Shown: one piece after another, positions 16,910 to 25,613 of the stretch | How the letters are laid out: every line of letters starts with the position of its first letter | How positions within the stretch are numbered: the first letter of the stretch is position 1 | Origin: Puia sp. | GTDB lineage: Bacteria; Bacteroidota; Bacteroidia; Chitinophagales; Chitinophagaceae | Assembly (NCBI GenBank): GCA_031292515.1 | Contig: JARLGZ010000068.1 | Location: forward strand, 78,381-142,380 | Reading direction: 5' to 3' | DNA length: 64,000 nucleotides | Position numbers and translations under genes: made by a program | Notes under the pieces: generated by a model | Told to the model about the DNA's origin: nothing | Databases searched by the model: none | What the model saw: only the letters and a program-made list of their open reading frames with translations

Positions 16910-17512
16910 CTATCGTGAGCCCTGAACGGACCCTGCTTTTTCCAGCCGGCCGCGGCAATATTCGTTGAACTCCTCTTCCCCGGCGTCTTCTTCCCCGTCT
17001 TCCAGCACTTCCTTCTGAAAGAGCCGGTTGTCTTTAAAATCGAGAGTCAGCAGACCGTCTCTCAGCACTACATTATTAAAGGCGGACCATCTCAGCGTCT
17101 TTTTGAACAGGGTATTGACGACCACCTGGTCGTCGGAGAATCCGATCTCGAGGGGGTACCTTGCCTGGTACTCCAGGAAGGCCAGGACGAACAGGAGGAT
17201 CGCGATCCATTGAAGCCAGGGCATGCCGATCCAGGTGATGCCGGCCAGTAAGAGCCAGTTCCGGTAGCGGGTGCCGGGGAATCCTTTTGGCGCGTGCTCT
17301 TGTTGGTTCCTGGTGTTTTGGCCTCTTTTGGCGTTTAGCAGGATGCCGGTGAGGAGGAGGGCGGATGAAAGGGTGAGAAAAAGGCTGAAATGACCGGAAC
17401 GGAGCTGTGCATAGACGAAGACCGTCAGGGAGAAAGAGCATACCCCGACACTGATCCTGTCGATATATTTTTCGCTGTCCCTTCTCAGGGTGACTACATA
17501 TTGGTGCTGCAT
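16910..17512 (-). CDS. Membrane protein, paralogue-like partner of the gene at 16179
   Basis: The 200-residue protein has two hydrophobic hairpins (about residues 22-58 and 82-112). A cytoplasmic-looking tail then starts YPLEIGFSDDQVVVNTLFKK and continues with LRWSAFNNVVLRDG and LLTLDFKDN. This order (strands, W, then a variable acidic loop and EEEFNEYCRGRL) matches the tail of the following gene and recalls the YcxB-like/PH-like modules attached to small membrane proteins. No function is known. It lies 21 bp after the ureohydrolase gene on the same strand, so it could be read from that promoter. Confidence 0.65.
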   Translation of the reverse strand: MQHQYVVTLRRDSEKYIDRISVGVCSFSLTVFVYAQLRSGHFSLFLTLSSALLLTGILLNAKRGQNTRNQQEHAPKGFPGTRYRNWLLLAGITWIGMPWLQWIAILLFVLAFLEYQARYPLEIGFSDDQVVVNTLFKKTLRWSAFNNVVLRDGLLTLDFKDNRLFQKEVLEDGEEDAGEEEFNEYCRGRLEKAGSVQGSR

Positions 17513-17533
17513 GGGCGGTAGGGAGGGCGGGGC

Positions 17534-18577
17534 TTAGTTCTCCCCGGCAACCAGCAAATTACTGAGTTTCCACAAGATCCTGGCGCCTACGTTCGCATCC
17601 CAACTGCTGTCGCCGACACCGATCTCTACGAGATCGAAGCCGATGAACCGGCGACCGCTGCGGATGATCTTCTTGATAAGATAATAGAGCTGTTCGGTTT
17701 CGAACCCGCCCGGAACGGGTGTCCCCGTGCTGGGGCAGAGTTTGGGGTCCAGCCCGTCGACATCGAAGCTGATATATACTTTTTCCGGCAGGTGGCCGAC
17801 AATTTCGTCGGCGATCTCTTTCCAGGATTGGCCCTCAAACTGGCGTTCCTTGAGGTCCTTGTCGAAATAGGTGATCACCTGGTGATTGCTGTTGCAGATA
17901 AAATCCCATTCCTCCTGCGAAAAATCACGGACGCCCAGCTGGACGAGTTTTGTGATCTGCGGGATCTCCTGCAGGGCATTGTACATGACGCTGGCGTGGC
18001 TATAGACGAAGTTTTCGTAGGATTTGCGAAGATCGCAGTGCGCATCGATCTGGAGGATGCCGTAGTCGCCGTGTTTTTCGGCGATGGCCTTGAAATAGCC
18101 GAGCGGAGTGCTGTGGTCGCCTCCGAGCAGTGCTACCAGTTTACCTTTTTCGAGCAGTTCGCGGGTCTGTTCGTAGACCCATTTATTCAGGTGCGTACTG
18201 CCTTCATTGATCTCTCTCAGAGATTTGCACATGAAGGTGTTTTTTTCGACGGCTTCTCCTTTTGAGATGTAGTCGATATACAGTTCGGCTTCTTTCCGGA
18301 GGTAATCGCTCTTCATCAGTACTTTCTTATCCGCGTGGCGCATGAAGAAGCCCTTTCGCCATGCCTGGTTCATTTCGCCTTCGAAAAGATCCACCTGCAT
18401 GCTGGCCTGGAAAATATGTTCGGCTGCCCGTGAAGTACCTGCGCCGTAGCTGACCGTCACTTCCCAGGGGATCGGCAAAATCACCAGCCGGGCGTCTTCT
18501 TCTGTAAAGGGGAGACCAAAGATATTTTTCCGTGGGTTACTGGCCCCATTGGGGTCAAATTGGGATAAATCTGTCAT
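17534..18577 (-). CDS. Ureohydrolase (arginase/agmatinase family)
   Basis: With the start at 18577 (MTDLSQFDPNG) the protein has 347 residues. The in-frame ATG at 18613 adds 12 residues unlike the family start. All binuclear-metal motifs are present: GGDHS, IDAHCDLR and SFDVDGLDP, and a late Glu-containing EIGVGD loop. The family hydrolyses guanidino compounds to release urea. Members include agmatinase, formimidoylglutamase, arginase and the nickel-dependent guanidine hydrolases. An insert of about 60 residues before GGDHS (MRHADKKVL to NKWVYEQTRELL) makes it longer than plain agmatinase. No polyamine or histidine-degradation genes are adjacent, so the substrate stays open. Confidence 0.85.
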   Translation of the reverse strand: MTDLSQFDPNGASNPRKNIFGLPFTEEDARLVILPIPWEVTVSYGAGTSRAAEHIFQASMQVDLFEGEMNQAWRKGFFMRHADKKVLMKSDYLRKEAELYIDYISKGEAVEKNTFMCKSLREINEGSTHLNKWVYEQTRELLEKGKLVALLGGDHSTPLGYFKAIAEKHGDYGILQIDAHCDLRKSYENFVYSHASVMYNALQEIPQITKLVQLGVRDFSQEEWDFICNSNHQVITYFDKDLKERQFEGQSWKEIADEIVGHLPEKVYISFDVDGLDPKLCPSTGTPVPGGFETEQLYYLIKKIIRSGRRFIGFDLVEIGVGDSSWDANVGARILWKLSNLLVAGEN

Positions 18578-18724
18578 GACCTGTCGAATCTCACTTGTTA
18601 AAACGCTGCGCAAGGTAGCACAGTATACGTTACCGGCAAAAAATATGAAATAAATACCGCACCCGGGTTGCTTGTGAACCTGTTAAAGCTTTTCATGGAA
18701 TGTATTCCGTGACCCTTTTTGAAC

Positions 18725-18732
18725 TAACTTTG
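18725..18732 (+). promoter_or_regulatory. -7 element for the ccmE-ccmF unit
   Basis: TAACTTTG matches TAnnTTTG, 73 bp upstream of ccmE. No TTG is present at -33. Confidence 0.4.
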
Positions 18733-18755
18733 GCCCGGAAAACCGGGGAGGGGGG

Positions 18756-18791
18756 GGAAAGATGCCGACTACCGGAAAGATACCGACTATA
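18756..18791. repeat. 18-bp tandem repeat in the ccmE leader
   Basis: GGAAAGATGCCGACTACC (18756-18773) is followed by a copy at 18774-18791 with three differences. It lies between the likely -7 element and the ccmE start. Confidence 0.65.
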
Positions 18792-18805
18792 AAACATTAT
18801 AAGGG

Positions 18806-19219
18806 ATGAAAAAGCTGCATATCGTAATCCTCGTTCTCATCGCTGCTTCGATAGCCGTGCTTGTCAGCTTTATGGGCAGTTTGTCGACCTACGAGACCAT
18901 CGCTTCGGCCAAACAGAAGGCGGGCAAGACGGTCACGATCACCGCGAAGATGGACAATAGTCTGCCTGTCGATTACGATCCCATAAAAAACCCGAACTAT
19001 TGCAGTTTTCATATAGCCGATACGCTGGGCAATACGGTCAGGGCCGTTTATCATGGAGAAAAGCCCCGGGATATGGAGAAGGCGGAAAGGATCACTTTCA
19101 CGGGCAAAATGCAGGGCGATGTATTTGAAATAGCTCCCAACGGTATCATGCTCAAATGTCCCTCCAAGTATAAGGACGACCCGAACGCAGCCAAGAAAAA
19201 CCTGACTCAAAATCAATAG
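18806..19219 (+). CDS. ccmE: Cytochrome c maturation haem chaperone CcmE, CxxxY type
   Basis: CcmE carries haem to the CcmF ligase in cytochrome c assembly. The 137-residue protein has an N-terminal membrane anchor (residues 5-23) and the OB-fold periplasmic domain, including YHGEKPRDM and ITFTGKMQGDVFEI. The haem-binding position that is usually His in HxxxY reads Cys118-Pro-Ser-Lys-Tyr122, i.e. CxxxY. That variant is known from archaeal and Desulfovibrio-type CcmE. Length and fold segments are otherwise normal. It is 6 bp upstream of ccmF, an operon arrangement. ccmA-D and ccmH-like genes are not in the window. Confidence 0.85.
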   Translation: MKKLHIVILVLIAASIAVLVSFMGSLSTYETIASAKQKAGKTVTITAKMDNSLPVDYDPIKNPNYCSFHIADTLGNTVRAVYHGEKPRDMEKAERITFTGKMQGDVFEIAPNGIMLKCPSKYKDDPNAAKKNLTQNQ

Positions 19220-19225
19220 TAATCG

Positions 19226-21652
19226 ATGGATTATATAGGCGAACACCTGTTGCCCGGTAAGCTGGGACATTTTTTTTCCATTCTTTCATTTGCCGCTTCT
19301 TTTGTAGCCACGATCGCCTATTTCAAAGCGACCACCGGTAAAACCCCGGAGGAGGAGAACAGCTGGAAACGGCTGGCGCGAGCGGCTTTCGCGATTGATA
19401 TCGTCTCGGTTTTTTCGGTGTTTGCCGTCATTTTATACATTGTCTCCAACCATCTCTTCGAGTACAACTATGCCTGGGAACATTCCGGCAGGTCGATGAG
19501 CATGAAATACCTGCTGAGTTGTATCTGGGAAGCCCAGGAAGGCAGCTTCCTGCTTTGGACGATGTGGCATTGCGTGCTGGGCACGATCCTCATCTTTACT
19601 TCAAAGAAGTGGGAGGCGCCGGTGATGACCGTTATCAGCGGGGCGCAGCTATGCCTGGCCACTATGATTATGGGGCTTTATTTTTTTGGGGGCAAGGTGG
19701 GCATCAACGCCTTTTTGCTGGTCCGTGAGAAGTTCGCCGAAGGGCCTATGTTCAGCCGGCCCGACTACCTGACCCTTCCCCAGATGCAGGATGGACAGGG
19801 GCTCAATGCGCTTTTGCAGAATTATTGGATGACCATCCATCCTCCGGTGCTCTTCCTGGGATTTGCGTCCACGATCGTACCTTTTGCCTTCGCCATCGCA
19901 GGTCTGTGGAAGAAACAGTTCGGCGATTGGACCAGGAAGGCGCTTCCCTGGACCCTGTTCTCCTGTTGTATCCTGGGCACGGGTATCATGATGGGCGCTG
20001 CCTGGGCTTATGAATCGCTGAGTTTTGCCGGATACTGGGCCTGGGATCCCGTTGAAAACGCTTCCCTGGTGCCCTGGCTGATCCTGGTTGCCGGTCTCCA
20101 CACGCAAGTGGTTTACAACGCGACGGGGCATTCCCTGCGTGCAACGTATCTGTTCCTGCTGCTGGGCTTCCTCTTTATCCTCTATGCTACATTCCTGACC
20201 CGGAGCGGAATCCTGGGAGATACCTCGGTGCATGCTTTTGTCGATTCAGGCATGAACCTGCAGCTGATCCTGTTTGTCGTAGTGTTCCTGGTGCCTGCCG
20301 CCTGGCTCTTCATATCCCGCTATAGAAAGATCCCGCATATCGCCAAAGAAGAGGCTACCGATTCGAGGGAGTTCTGGATGTTTATCGGGGCGCTGGTGCT
20401 TTTCCTGTCCTCGATGTTCATCATCATCACGACCTCCCTGCCGGTGCTGAACGATATCTTCGGCAAGAAATGGAGTGCGGGGGAAGACCGGGAATTCGCC
20501 TATAACCGGATTGAGGTCTTTATCGCCATCCTGTTGGGTATTTTCACTGCGATCACCCAATACCTGAAATACAAGAATACGAAGAAGGCCGACCTGCTGA
20601 AGAAGATCGCCCTGCCCACGGCTATCGCGTTGGTACTCTCCATCCTGACCAGTATTTTTGGAGAGATCCATTACGATAAATATGGCGCGGGATTTCTGGC
20701 CGCGATCCACCTGGCCGTTTTTGCCGCCATTTACGCGTTCGTAGCCAATGCGGATTATATCCGGACGGGTCTTCATGGAAAGCTCAAAGCTGCCGGCGGT
20801 TCTGTCGCCCATCTGGGATTTGGTCTCCTGCTGCTGGGCATATTGATCTCTTCCTCGAGGAAAACGGTCCTATCGTATAATACGACCGGCATCAACCTGA
20901 ATTTCGATCCCGGCGCCAAGGAGAATCCCATGGAGAACATCACGCTCCTGAAATCGGTCAAAACAGACATGGGAAAATACTGGGCCACGTATATCGATGA
21001 CGATTCTGTGGATACACGGACGAAGATGATGTTTTTTCATGTGAAGTTCCACAAGAAAGACGACGGCGAGACCTTCGATCTGTACCCCAACTGGATACGC
21101 TCGACGAAAGGACAGGAGTCCATTTCGGCCAATCCCGATAAGCATCATTACTGGAACCGGGATATCTTCACTTATATCAGCGCCTCCAATACCATGGACC
21201 AGCGGGAAGATACGGCCCAGTTCAGGAACTACCCGGTAGCCATAGGCGATACCATCTACTATTCGAGGGGTTTTATGGTACTCGACAAGGTGGCGTTGAA
21301 TCCCAACGACAGCAAGCATCATTTTAGTTCTACCGATACTGCCCTTATGGCCGAGGTCAGAGTCTACGCAAAAGACAGTACGCGCTATACGGCCACGCCG
21401 CTGTTCTATCTGAAAGACAATATCCCTCACTTCGTCGCGGATACCGTTTTTGCCCAGGACCTGGCGATCCGCTTCAACCGGGTCTTCAAGGACAAGATAG
21501 AACTGGGCGTGAAGGAGTCCTCCGCCATGATCCCCTTCGTGGCGCTGAAGGTCTACGAATTCCCGCATATCAACCTGGTATGGTTCGGCTTCCTGGTCAT
21601 GATGACGGGGTTCGTTATGAGCATTTACAGGAGATATAAGCTGGCGGCCTGA
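19226..21652 (+). CDS. ccmF: Cytochrome c assembly protein CcmF/CcsA family
   Basis: This 808-residue multi-spanning membrane protein accepts haem and attaches it to apocytochrome c. The haem-handling WWD region is GYWAWDPVENASLVPW (from about residue 269), flanked by the conserved IHPP histidine at 205 and LTRSGILGDTSVHAF. About 12-14 hydrophobic segments precede a large periplasmic part (roughly residues 540-780) before a last helix. Length is somewhat above the typical CcmF range. It follows ccmE by 6 bp, so the two are clearly one transcription unit. Haem arrival through the CxxxY CcmE is inferred. Confidence 0.9.
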   Translation: MDYIGEHLLPGKLGHFFSILSFAASFVATIAYFKATTGKTPEEENSWKRLARAAFAIDIVSVFSVFAVILYIVSNHLFEYNYAWEHSGRSMSMKYLLSCIWEAQEGSFLLWTMWHCVLGTILIFTSKKWEAPVMTVISGAQLCLATMIMGLYFFGGKVGINAFLLVREKFAEGPMFSRPDYLTLPQMQDGQGLNALLQNYWMTIHPPVLFLGFASTIVPFAFAIAGLWKKQFGDWTRKALPWTLFSCCILGTGIMMGAAWAYESLSFAGYWAWDPVENASLVPWLILVAGLHTQVVYNATGHSLRATYLFLLLGFLFILYATFLTRSGILGDTSVHAFVDSGMNLQLILFVVVFLVPAAWLFISRYRKIPHIAKEEATDSREFWMFIGALVLFLSSMFIIITTSLPVLNDIFGKKWSAGEDREFAYNRIEVFIAILLGIFTAITQYLKYKNTKKADLLKKIALPTAIALVLSILTSIFGEIHYDKYGAGFLAAIHLAVFAAIYAFVANADYIRTGLHGKLKAAGGSVAHLGFGLLLLGILISSSRKTVLSYNTTGINLNFDPGAKENPMENITLLKSVKTDMGKYWATYIDDDSVDTRTKMMFFHVKFHKKDDGETFDLYPNWIRSTKGQESISANPDKHHYWNRDIFTYISASNTMDQREDTAQFRNYPVAIGDTIYYSRGFMVLDKVALNPNDSKHHFSSTDTALMAEVRVYAKDSTRYTATPLFYLKDNIPHFVADTVFAQDLAIRFNRVFKDKIELGVKESSAMIPFVALKVYEFPHINLVWFGFLVMMTGFVMSIYRRYKLAA

Positions 21653-21813
21653 CCGGGAATTCCGCGATACATGTTGCTAGCAGAAACATAATATTGTTTA
21701 TGGTTTGTTAATTATCCGTTTGCAATAAGATGCAGCCAGGTAAAGGGAGGGTTACCTTTTGGGTTCGCGGGTATAAATTCTGGCGGTTTTTTAGTAATTT
21801 TAAGACGATTAAC

Positions 21814-22479
21814 ATGTCACGCCACAAAAGAATATACCTGGTTTTGGGCCTTTTTTCCGTGCTCTTTTTGTCAGCGGGCGTGAATGCGGTTGCCCAACAG
21901 GGTGGTGTGAAACCGGCCCCTCCGGCTGTGCCCGCTCCCGATCCGCGTTTTGGGCCGAATGACACCATATTGGTTCCGATCTATGTATACGAAGGAGATA
22001 CCCTTCCTTCCCGGACGCTGGAGACGGCTCTCGTCAGGGCGCCGATGACGCCGGCCATGCGTGCAAAAGCCGAAGAGTGGACGAGATTGCGGAATGCCGT
22101 CTATGTGACTTACCCGTATGCCCGTAAGGCCGGGATTATCCTCAACGAGATGAACAGCAAACTGGCGACCATGAATTCCGCGGGCGAGCGGAAGTCTTAT
22201 ATCAAGTCCAGGGAAAAAGACCTTAAAAAGGAGTTTTCGGATCCGCTCGAGAAGATGTCGGTCTATCAGGGACGGATCCTGATGAAGCTCATCAACCGGC
22301 AGACCGGTAATAACTGCTACGATATCATCAAGGAGTACAAGGGTGGGTTTACCGCCCGTTTCTACCAGACGGTCGCTTTCTTCTTCGGCAGCAGCCTCAA
22401 GCAGCCATACGACCCGAGCGGTGACGATCAGCCTATCGAAGTGATTGTCCAGGAAGTGGAACGGCTCTATCGGGGATAG
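21814..22479 (+). CDS. DUF4294-family exported protein
   Basis: Starting at MSRHKRIYLVLG (21814) the protein has 221 residues with a clear signal peptide ending near VNAVAQQ. The in-frame ATG at 21730 would put 28 unusual residues before it. The body (EWTRLRNAVYVTYPYARKAG, then SVYQGRILMKLINRQTGNNC and YKGGFTARFYQTVAFFFGSS) is the DUF4294 pattern found almost only in Bacteroidota. Function is unknown. It is probably periplasmic or outer-membrane-associated. It follows ccmF by 161 bp without an evident promoter, so co-transcription is possible but unproven. Confidence 0.8.
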   Translation: MSRHKRIYLVLGLFSVLFLSAGVNAVAQQGGVKPAPPAVPAPDPRFGPNDTILVPIYVYEGDTLPSRTLETALVRAPMTPAMRAKAEEWTRLRNAVYVTYPYARKAGIILNEMNSKLATMNSAGERKSYIKSREKDLKKEFSDPLEKMSVYQGRILMKLINRQTGNNCYDIIKEYKGGFTARFYQTVAFFFGSSLKQPYDPSGDDQPIEVIVQEVERLYRG

Positions 22480-22585
22480 CAGATCACTATTGGCGGTAGC
22501 CGGGCTGAGGGCATGCCGTCTTATTCACCGCGAGAGAACGGGACGGCCGGGGACTATGTTCCGCAGTTGTATGTCGCAAAGCTTT

Positions 22586-23077
22586 TCAGAGCCGGTGAAT
22601 CTTTTCGATGAGTGCCGAGGTCGAAAACCCCGGTACGATAGGATTGATGACGACCCGGCCGCCGGCGGCCATCACTTCTTTTGCTCCTACGATCTGTTCC
22701 AGCGTATAGTCCCCGCCTTTTACCAGAACGTCGGGCAGGATGGCATTGATCAATTCCAGCGGGGTCTCTTCTTCAAAGACCACGATCGCATCTACCATCA
22801 GCAGGGAGGCCAGCAGGATGGCCCTGGAATGCTGGTCGTTTATGGGTCTGTGAGGCCCTTTCAGTTTTCTGACAGACTGGTCCGAATTGATGCCCACGAT
22901 CAGTATGTCCGCTTCGGAGGCCGCGTCCGACAGCGATGCGATATGTCCCTGATGCAGGATATCAAAGCATCCGTTTGTAAAGGAGATGGTTTTGCTTGCC
23001 AGCCGCCAGCGTGCTATCTGCCGGGAAAGGTCCGGAAGCGTGTGTATCTTGTGGGGAATGATATGTGTATTTCTCAT
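22586..23077 (-). CDS. rfaE2: D-glycero-beta-D-manno-heptose 1-phosphate adenylyltransferase
   Basis: The 163-residue nucleotidyltransferase has the HxGH-type site in FTNGCFDILHQGHIASL (from about residue 33) and the later GINSDQSVRKLKGP. It carries only the adenylyltransferase half of E. coli HldE. It makes ADP-heptose for lipopolysaccharide core. The closing GFSTSALIEKI fits the family. It lies next to a flippase-like gene on the same strand (54 bp), consistent with envelope polysaccharide functions. The partner heptose kinase (rfaE1/hldA) is not in the window. Confidence 0.9.
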   Translation of the reverse strand: MRNTHIIPHKIHTLPDLSRQIARWRLASKTISFTNGCFDILHQGHIASLSDAASEADILIVGINSDQSVRKLKGPHRPINDQHSRAILLASLLMVDAIVVFEEETPLELINAILPDVLVKGGDYTLEQIVGAKEVMAAGGRVVINPIVPGFSTSALIEKIHRL

Positions 23078-23130
23078 CTGTGGGGTGTTTTGCTGTTGGA
23101 GTTTTTGGGTTAGGTGGCTGCGTTATTTAT

Positions 23131-24135
23131 CTAAAGCCGGTTTTTGTTGATACGGGGCAGCAGGATAAAGCTGGCCACGCCAAACAGGATAAAGCTCAGG
23201 AACTGCCCGAACCAAAGCAGCCAGCCCAATGCCTGTCCATAAGGCTCCGCGGGAATATTATAGAATGCGACTGTCTCCTGGACGAGCAGGGCATAGGCTC
23301 CTATCCCTCCGGGGGAGACGATCATGCCGATGCTACCCATCGCCAGCACGCTTAATGCGTCTGTCAGCCCCAGGGCGCTCGTTTCGCGGATGGCGAAAAA
23401 GCCCATCCAGGTACTTAAAAGATACAGGATCCAGATGCCGACGGTATAAAAGAAGAATAGCGGCTTGTTCCTGAGCGAGCGCACGCTGGTCAGCCCGTGC
23501 CAGATATTGACCCCGACAGCTTTGACTTTCTGGATGATATTGATATGGCCGAACCTGCTGAAAATGAACCTTAGCAGCAGCAGGAGCAGGATCCCGCCGA
23601 TGGCCAGGTAGAGGATCCTCCGATAGGAGGCCTGGCCGTTGGAGTTCTCAAACAGCGGGTATATCTTCGTTATTGCGAGGGAATGGATCACATCGAACTG
23701 GAAGATCAGGGTGAGCCCGAAGACCGTCAGCAGGCATAATACATCGAAGGCCCTTTCTGCAACGATGGTACCCACCAGCTTATCCACCGGCACTTTCTCA
23801 TAGCGGGCCAGTATGGTGCATTTAACGACTTCACCCACTCTCGGCGCTCCCAGGTTTACAAAATAACCGATCATGACACCCAGGAACGTATTGATCTTCG
23901 AGGGCTTGTATCCGAGCGGTTCAATCAGCTGTCTCCAGCGGAGCGCCCGCAGCCAGTGGCTCAGCAGCAACAGCCCCAGGATCGGGACGAGGAGCCAGTA
24001 ATTGGCCCGGTTGAGTGCGTCTTTCAGTTGCTGCCATTTCTCTTTATTCAGGTCTTTCAGGCTCAGCCAGACGAAAAAGGCAGCCAATGCGGCAAAGAAA
24101 AGGTATTGCAGTAAAGCCAGGAGTCTTTTGTTCAT
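23131..24135 (-). CDS. Lysylphosphatidylglycerol synthase/flippase-like TM protein
   Basis: The 334-residue protein has eight or so hydrophobic helices. The conserved LGAPRVGEVVKCTILARYE segment near residue 98 and the later SPGGIGAYALLVQETVAF are typical of the UPF0104/MprF-flippase-like family. The helix order matches the MprF flippase half, but there is no lysyl-transferase domain. The transported lipid is unknown. It is followed by rfaE2 on the same strand and preceded by panD across a 79-bp gap. A role in moving a lipid or glycolipid across the inner membrane is inference from family only. Confidence 0.8.
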   Translation of the reverse strand: MNKRLLALLQYLFFAALAAFFVWLSLKDLNKEKWQQLKDALNRANYWLLVPILGLLLLSHWLRALRWRQLIEPLGYKPSKINTFLGVMIGYFVNLGAPRVGEVVKCTILARYEKVPVDKLVGTIVAERAFDVLCLLTVFGLTLIFQFDVIHSLAITKIYPLFENSNGQASYRRILYLAIGGILLLLLLRFIFSRFGHINIIQKVKAVGVNIWHGLTSVRSLRNKPLFFFYTVGIWILYLLSTWMGFFAIRETSALGLTDALSVLAMGSIGMIVSPGGIGAYALLVQETVAFYNIPAEPYGQALGWLLWFGQFLSFILFGVASFILLPRINKNRL

Positions 24136-24214
24136 TCAGCCGCCAATTTACTAACAATTAAAGGCATAGCAAAATCATGCGGATTCCGGGTGGCTTTTCG
24201 GAACGTTGTATCTG

Positions 24215-24559
24215 TTATAGCCTGTTCCCTTCTTTGGGAAAGACGATCCATGGTTTGAAGCGTTTGGCTTCTTCGAAGTCCATGGAGGCATAAGTGATAA
24301 TGATGACGATATCGCCTACGGCTCCGTGTCTGGCTGCCGGGCCGTTTAGGCAACAAACTCCCGACCCTCTTTTGCCTTTTATGAGGTAAGTCTCTATACG
24401 TGAACCATTGTTTACATTTACGACCTGGACTTTTTCATTCCCGATCATATTGGCCGCGTCCATCAAGTCTTCGTCCAGGGTCAGGCTGCCCACATAATTC
24501 AGATTTGCTTCCGTAATCGAAGCACGATGTACTTTGGATTTCAGGATGGAGATTTGCAT
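24215..24559 (-). CDS. panD: Aspartate 1-decarboxylase proenzyme
   Basis: With the start at 24559 ([15 protein letters not shown]) the protein has 114 residues. The self-cleavage site is Gly24-Ser25 in NYVGSLTLD, exactly where it lies in the E. coli enzyme; cleavage creates the pyruvoyl group. It produces beta-alanine for pantothenate. [16 protein letters not shown] is the usual later segment. An in-frame ATG at 24589 would add 10 residues, but it overlaps the -7 element, so the shorter start is preferred. It is downstream of panC on the same strand, and both serve the pantothenate pathway. Confidence 0.95.
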   Translation of the reverse strand: MQISILKSKVHRASITEANLNYVGSLTLDEDLMDAANMIGNEKVQVVNVNNGSRIETYLIKGKRGSGVCCLNGPAARHGAVGDIVIIITYASMDFEEAKRFKPWIVFPKEGNRL

Positions 24560-24588
24560 GAGCGTTCCTTTGTTTTTAAAAAGGGGCA

Positions 24589-24596
24589 CAAATGTA
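24589..24596 (-). promoter_or_regulatory. -7 element for panD
   Basis: The minus strand reads TACATTTG (exact TAnnTTTG), 30 bp upstream of the panD start at 24559. No TTG is seen at -33. Confidence 0.45.
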
Positions 24597-24646
24597 ACAA
24601 TTCCTTCCGAGTTAAGTTCAGATAGGGGGAGATGGGCGTCACGGCT

Positions 24647-25501
24647 TCAGTTTTCCGGGGTCAGCGACATATTGTCGATCAGCCTCACTTCCCCCAAAAA
24701 GGCCGCTATCAGGGCCACCAGCGGTTGGTTGCCGTCCCACCGGGTGACTTTCTCCAGGGTATCGGCATCGGCTATTTCCACATAATCGATCCGGAAGCCA
24801 CGCTCCTGTAACCGGCTGACCGCCTGTTGCGTCAGGTCTCCCAGCTCACCCGGCCGGCAATTTTCCTTCAGGAACAGCAGGGTCTGAAAAATGGCCTTTG
24901 CCTGTTCCCTTTGTTCCGCGGATAAGCGCATGTTCCGGCTGCTCATCGCCAGTCCGCCTGCTTCGCGCAGCGTAGGACAGGGGTGCAGGATGGTGTCGGA
25001 CCCCATCAGCGTCAAAAGCCGCTTTACCACCATACATTGCTGATAATCCTTTCGTCCCATGAACAGGTGCCGGGGGCGGACCCTGTCCAGCAGGCGTCGC
25101 ATGACCTGGCAGACCCCCTGGAAATGCCCGGGCCGGTAATGTCCATCCAGCACGGTCTCCAGGTATCCCAGATCATATCTTTCCAGCCCGGAAATCCCTG
25201 TGGGGTAAAGGTCGCCGGCCCCCGGCAGAAACAACACATCCGTACCCGCCCTTTCCAGCAAAAGGATGTCATTTTCGAGTGTAATGGGATATTTCTGGAA
25301 GTCCTTGGGATCATTGAACTGTGTCGGGTTGACAAAAATGCTGCAAACCGTGGATAAGGAGGTTTTCTTTGACATATCAATAAGTGATATATGTCCCGGG
25401 TGGAGCGCTCCCATCGTGGGCACGAAGCCGACGGACCTGTCTTCCTGTCTCTGTCCGGCCAGCCATACCGCGAGGTCTTCGGATCTCTTGAATAAAATCA
25501 T
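24647..25501 (-). CDS. panC: Pantothenate synthetase
   Basis: This 284-residue enzyme joins pantoate and beta-alanine with ATP to give pantothenate. It shows the HxGH-family motif VPTMGALHPGHISLI (from about residue 25), the substrate loop SIFVNPTQFNDPKDFQKYP, the second motif FMGRKDYQQ, and the KMSKS-like region MSSRNMRLS. Length is standard. It is upstream of panD with an 87-bp gap. It is divergent from a half glycogen-synthase gene at 25614, an arrangement seen in other Bacteroidota as far as I recall. Confidence 0.96.
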   Translation of the reverse strand: MILFKRSEDLAVWLAGQRQEDRSVGFVPTMGALHPGHISLIDMSKKTSLSTVCSIFVNPTQFNDPKDFQKYPITLENDILLLERAGTDVLFLPGAGDLYPTGISGLERYDLGYLETVLDGHYRPGHFQGVCQVMRRLLDRVRPRHLFMGRKDYQQCMVVKRLLTLMGSDTILHPCPTLREAGGLAMSSRNMRLSAEQREQAKAIFQTLLFLKENCRPGELGDLTQQAVSRLQERGFRIDYVEIADADTLEKVTRWDGNQPLVALIAAFLGEVRLIDNMSLTPEN

Positions 25502-25562
25502 CTTTTTTGGGTTTTATAAGCGTCTAACGCGGCCACAGCGCTTATTTCAACAAAAAATAGCA

Positions 25563-25570
25563 TAACTTTG
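25563..25570 (+). promoter_or_regulatory. -7 element for the half glycogen-synthase gene
   Basis: TAACTTTG matches the -7 consensus, 43 bp before the start at 25614. It lies between divergent panC and that gene. Confidence 0.45.
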
Positions 25571-25613
25571 CAAACTATTTTGGGTGGGCTACCCTAATTA
25601 ATTACGTGTAATA

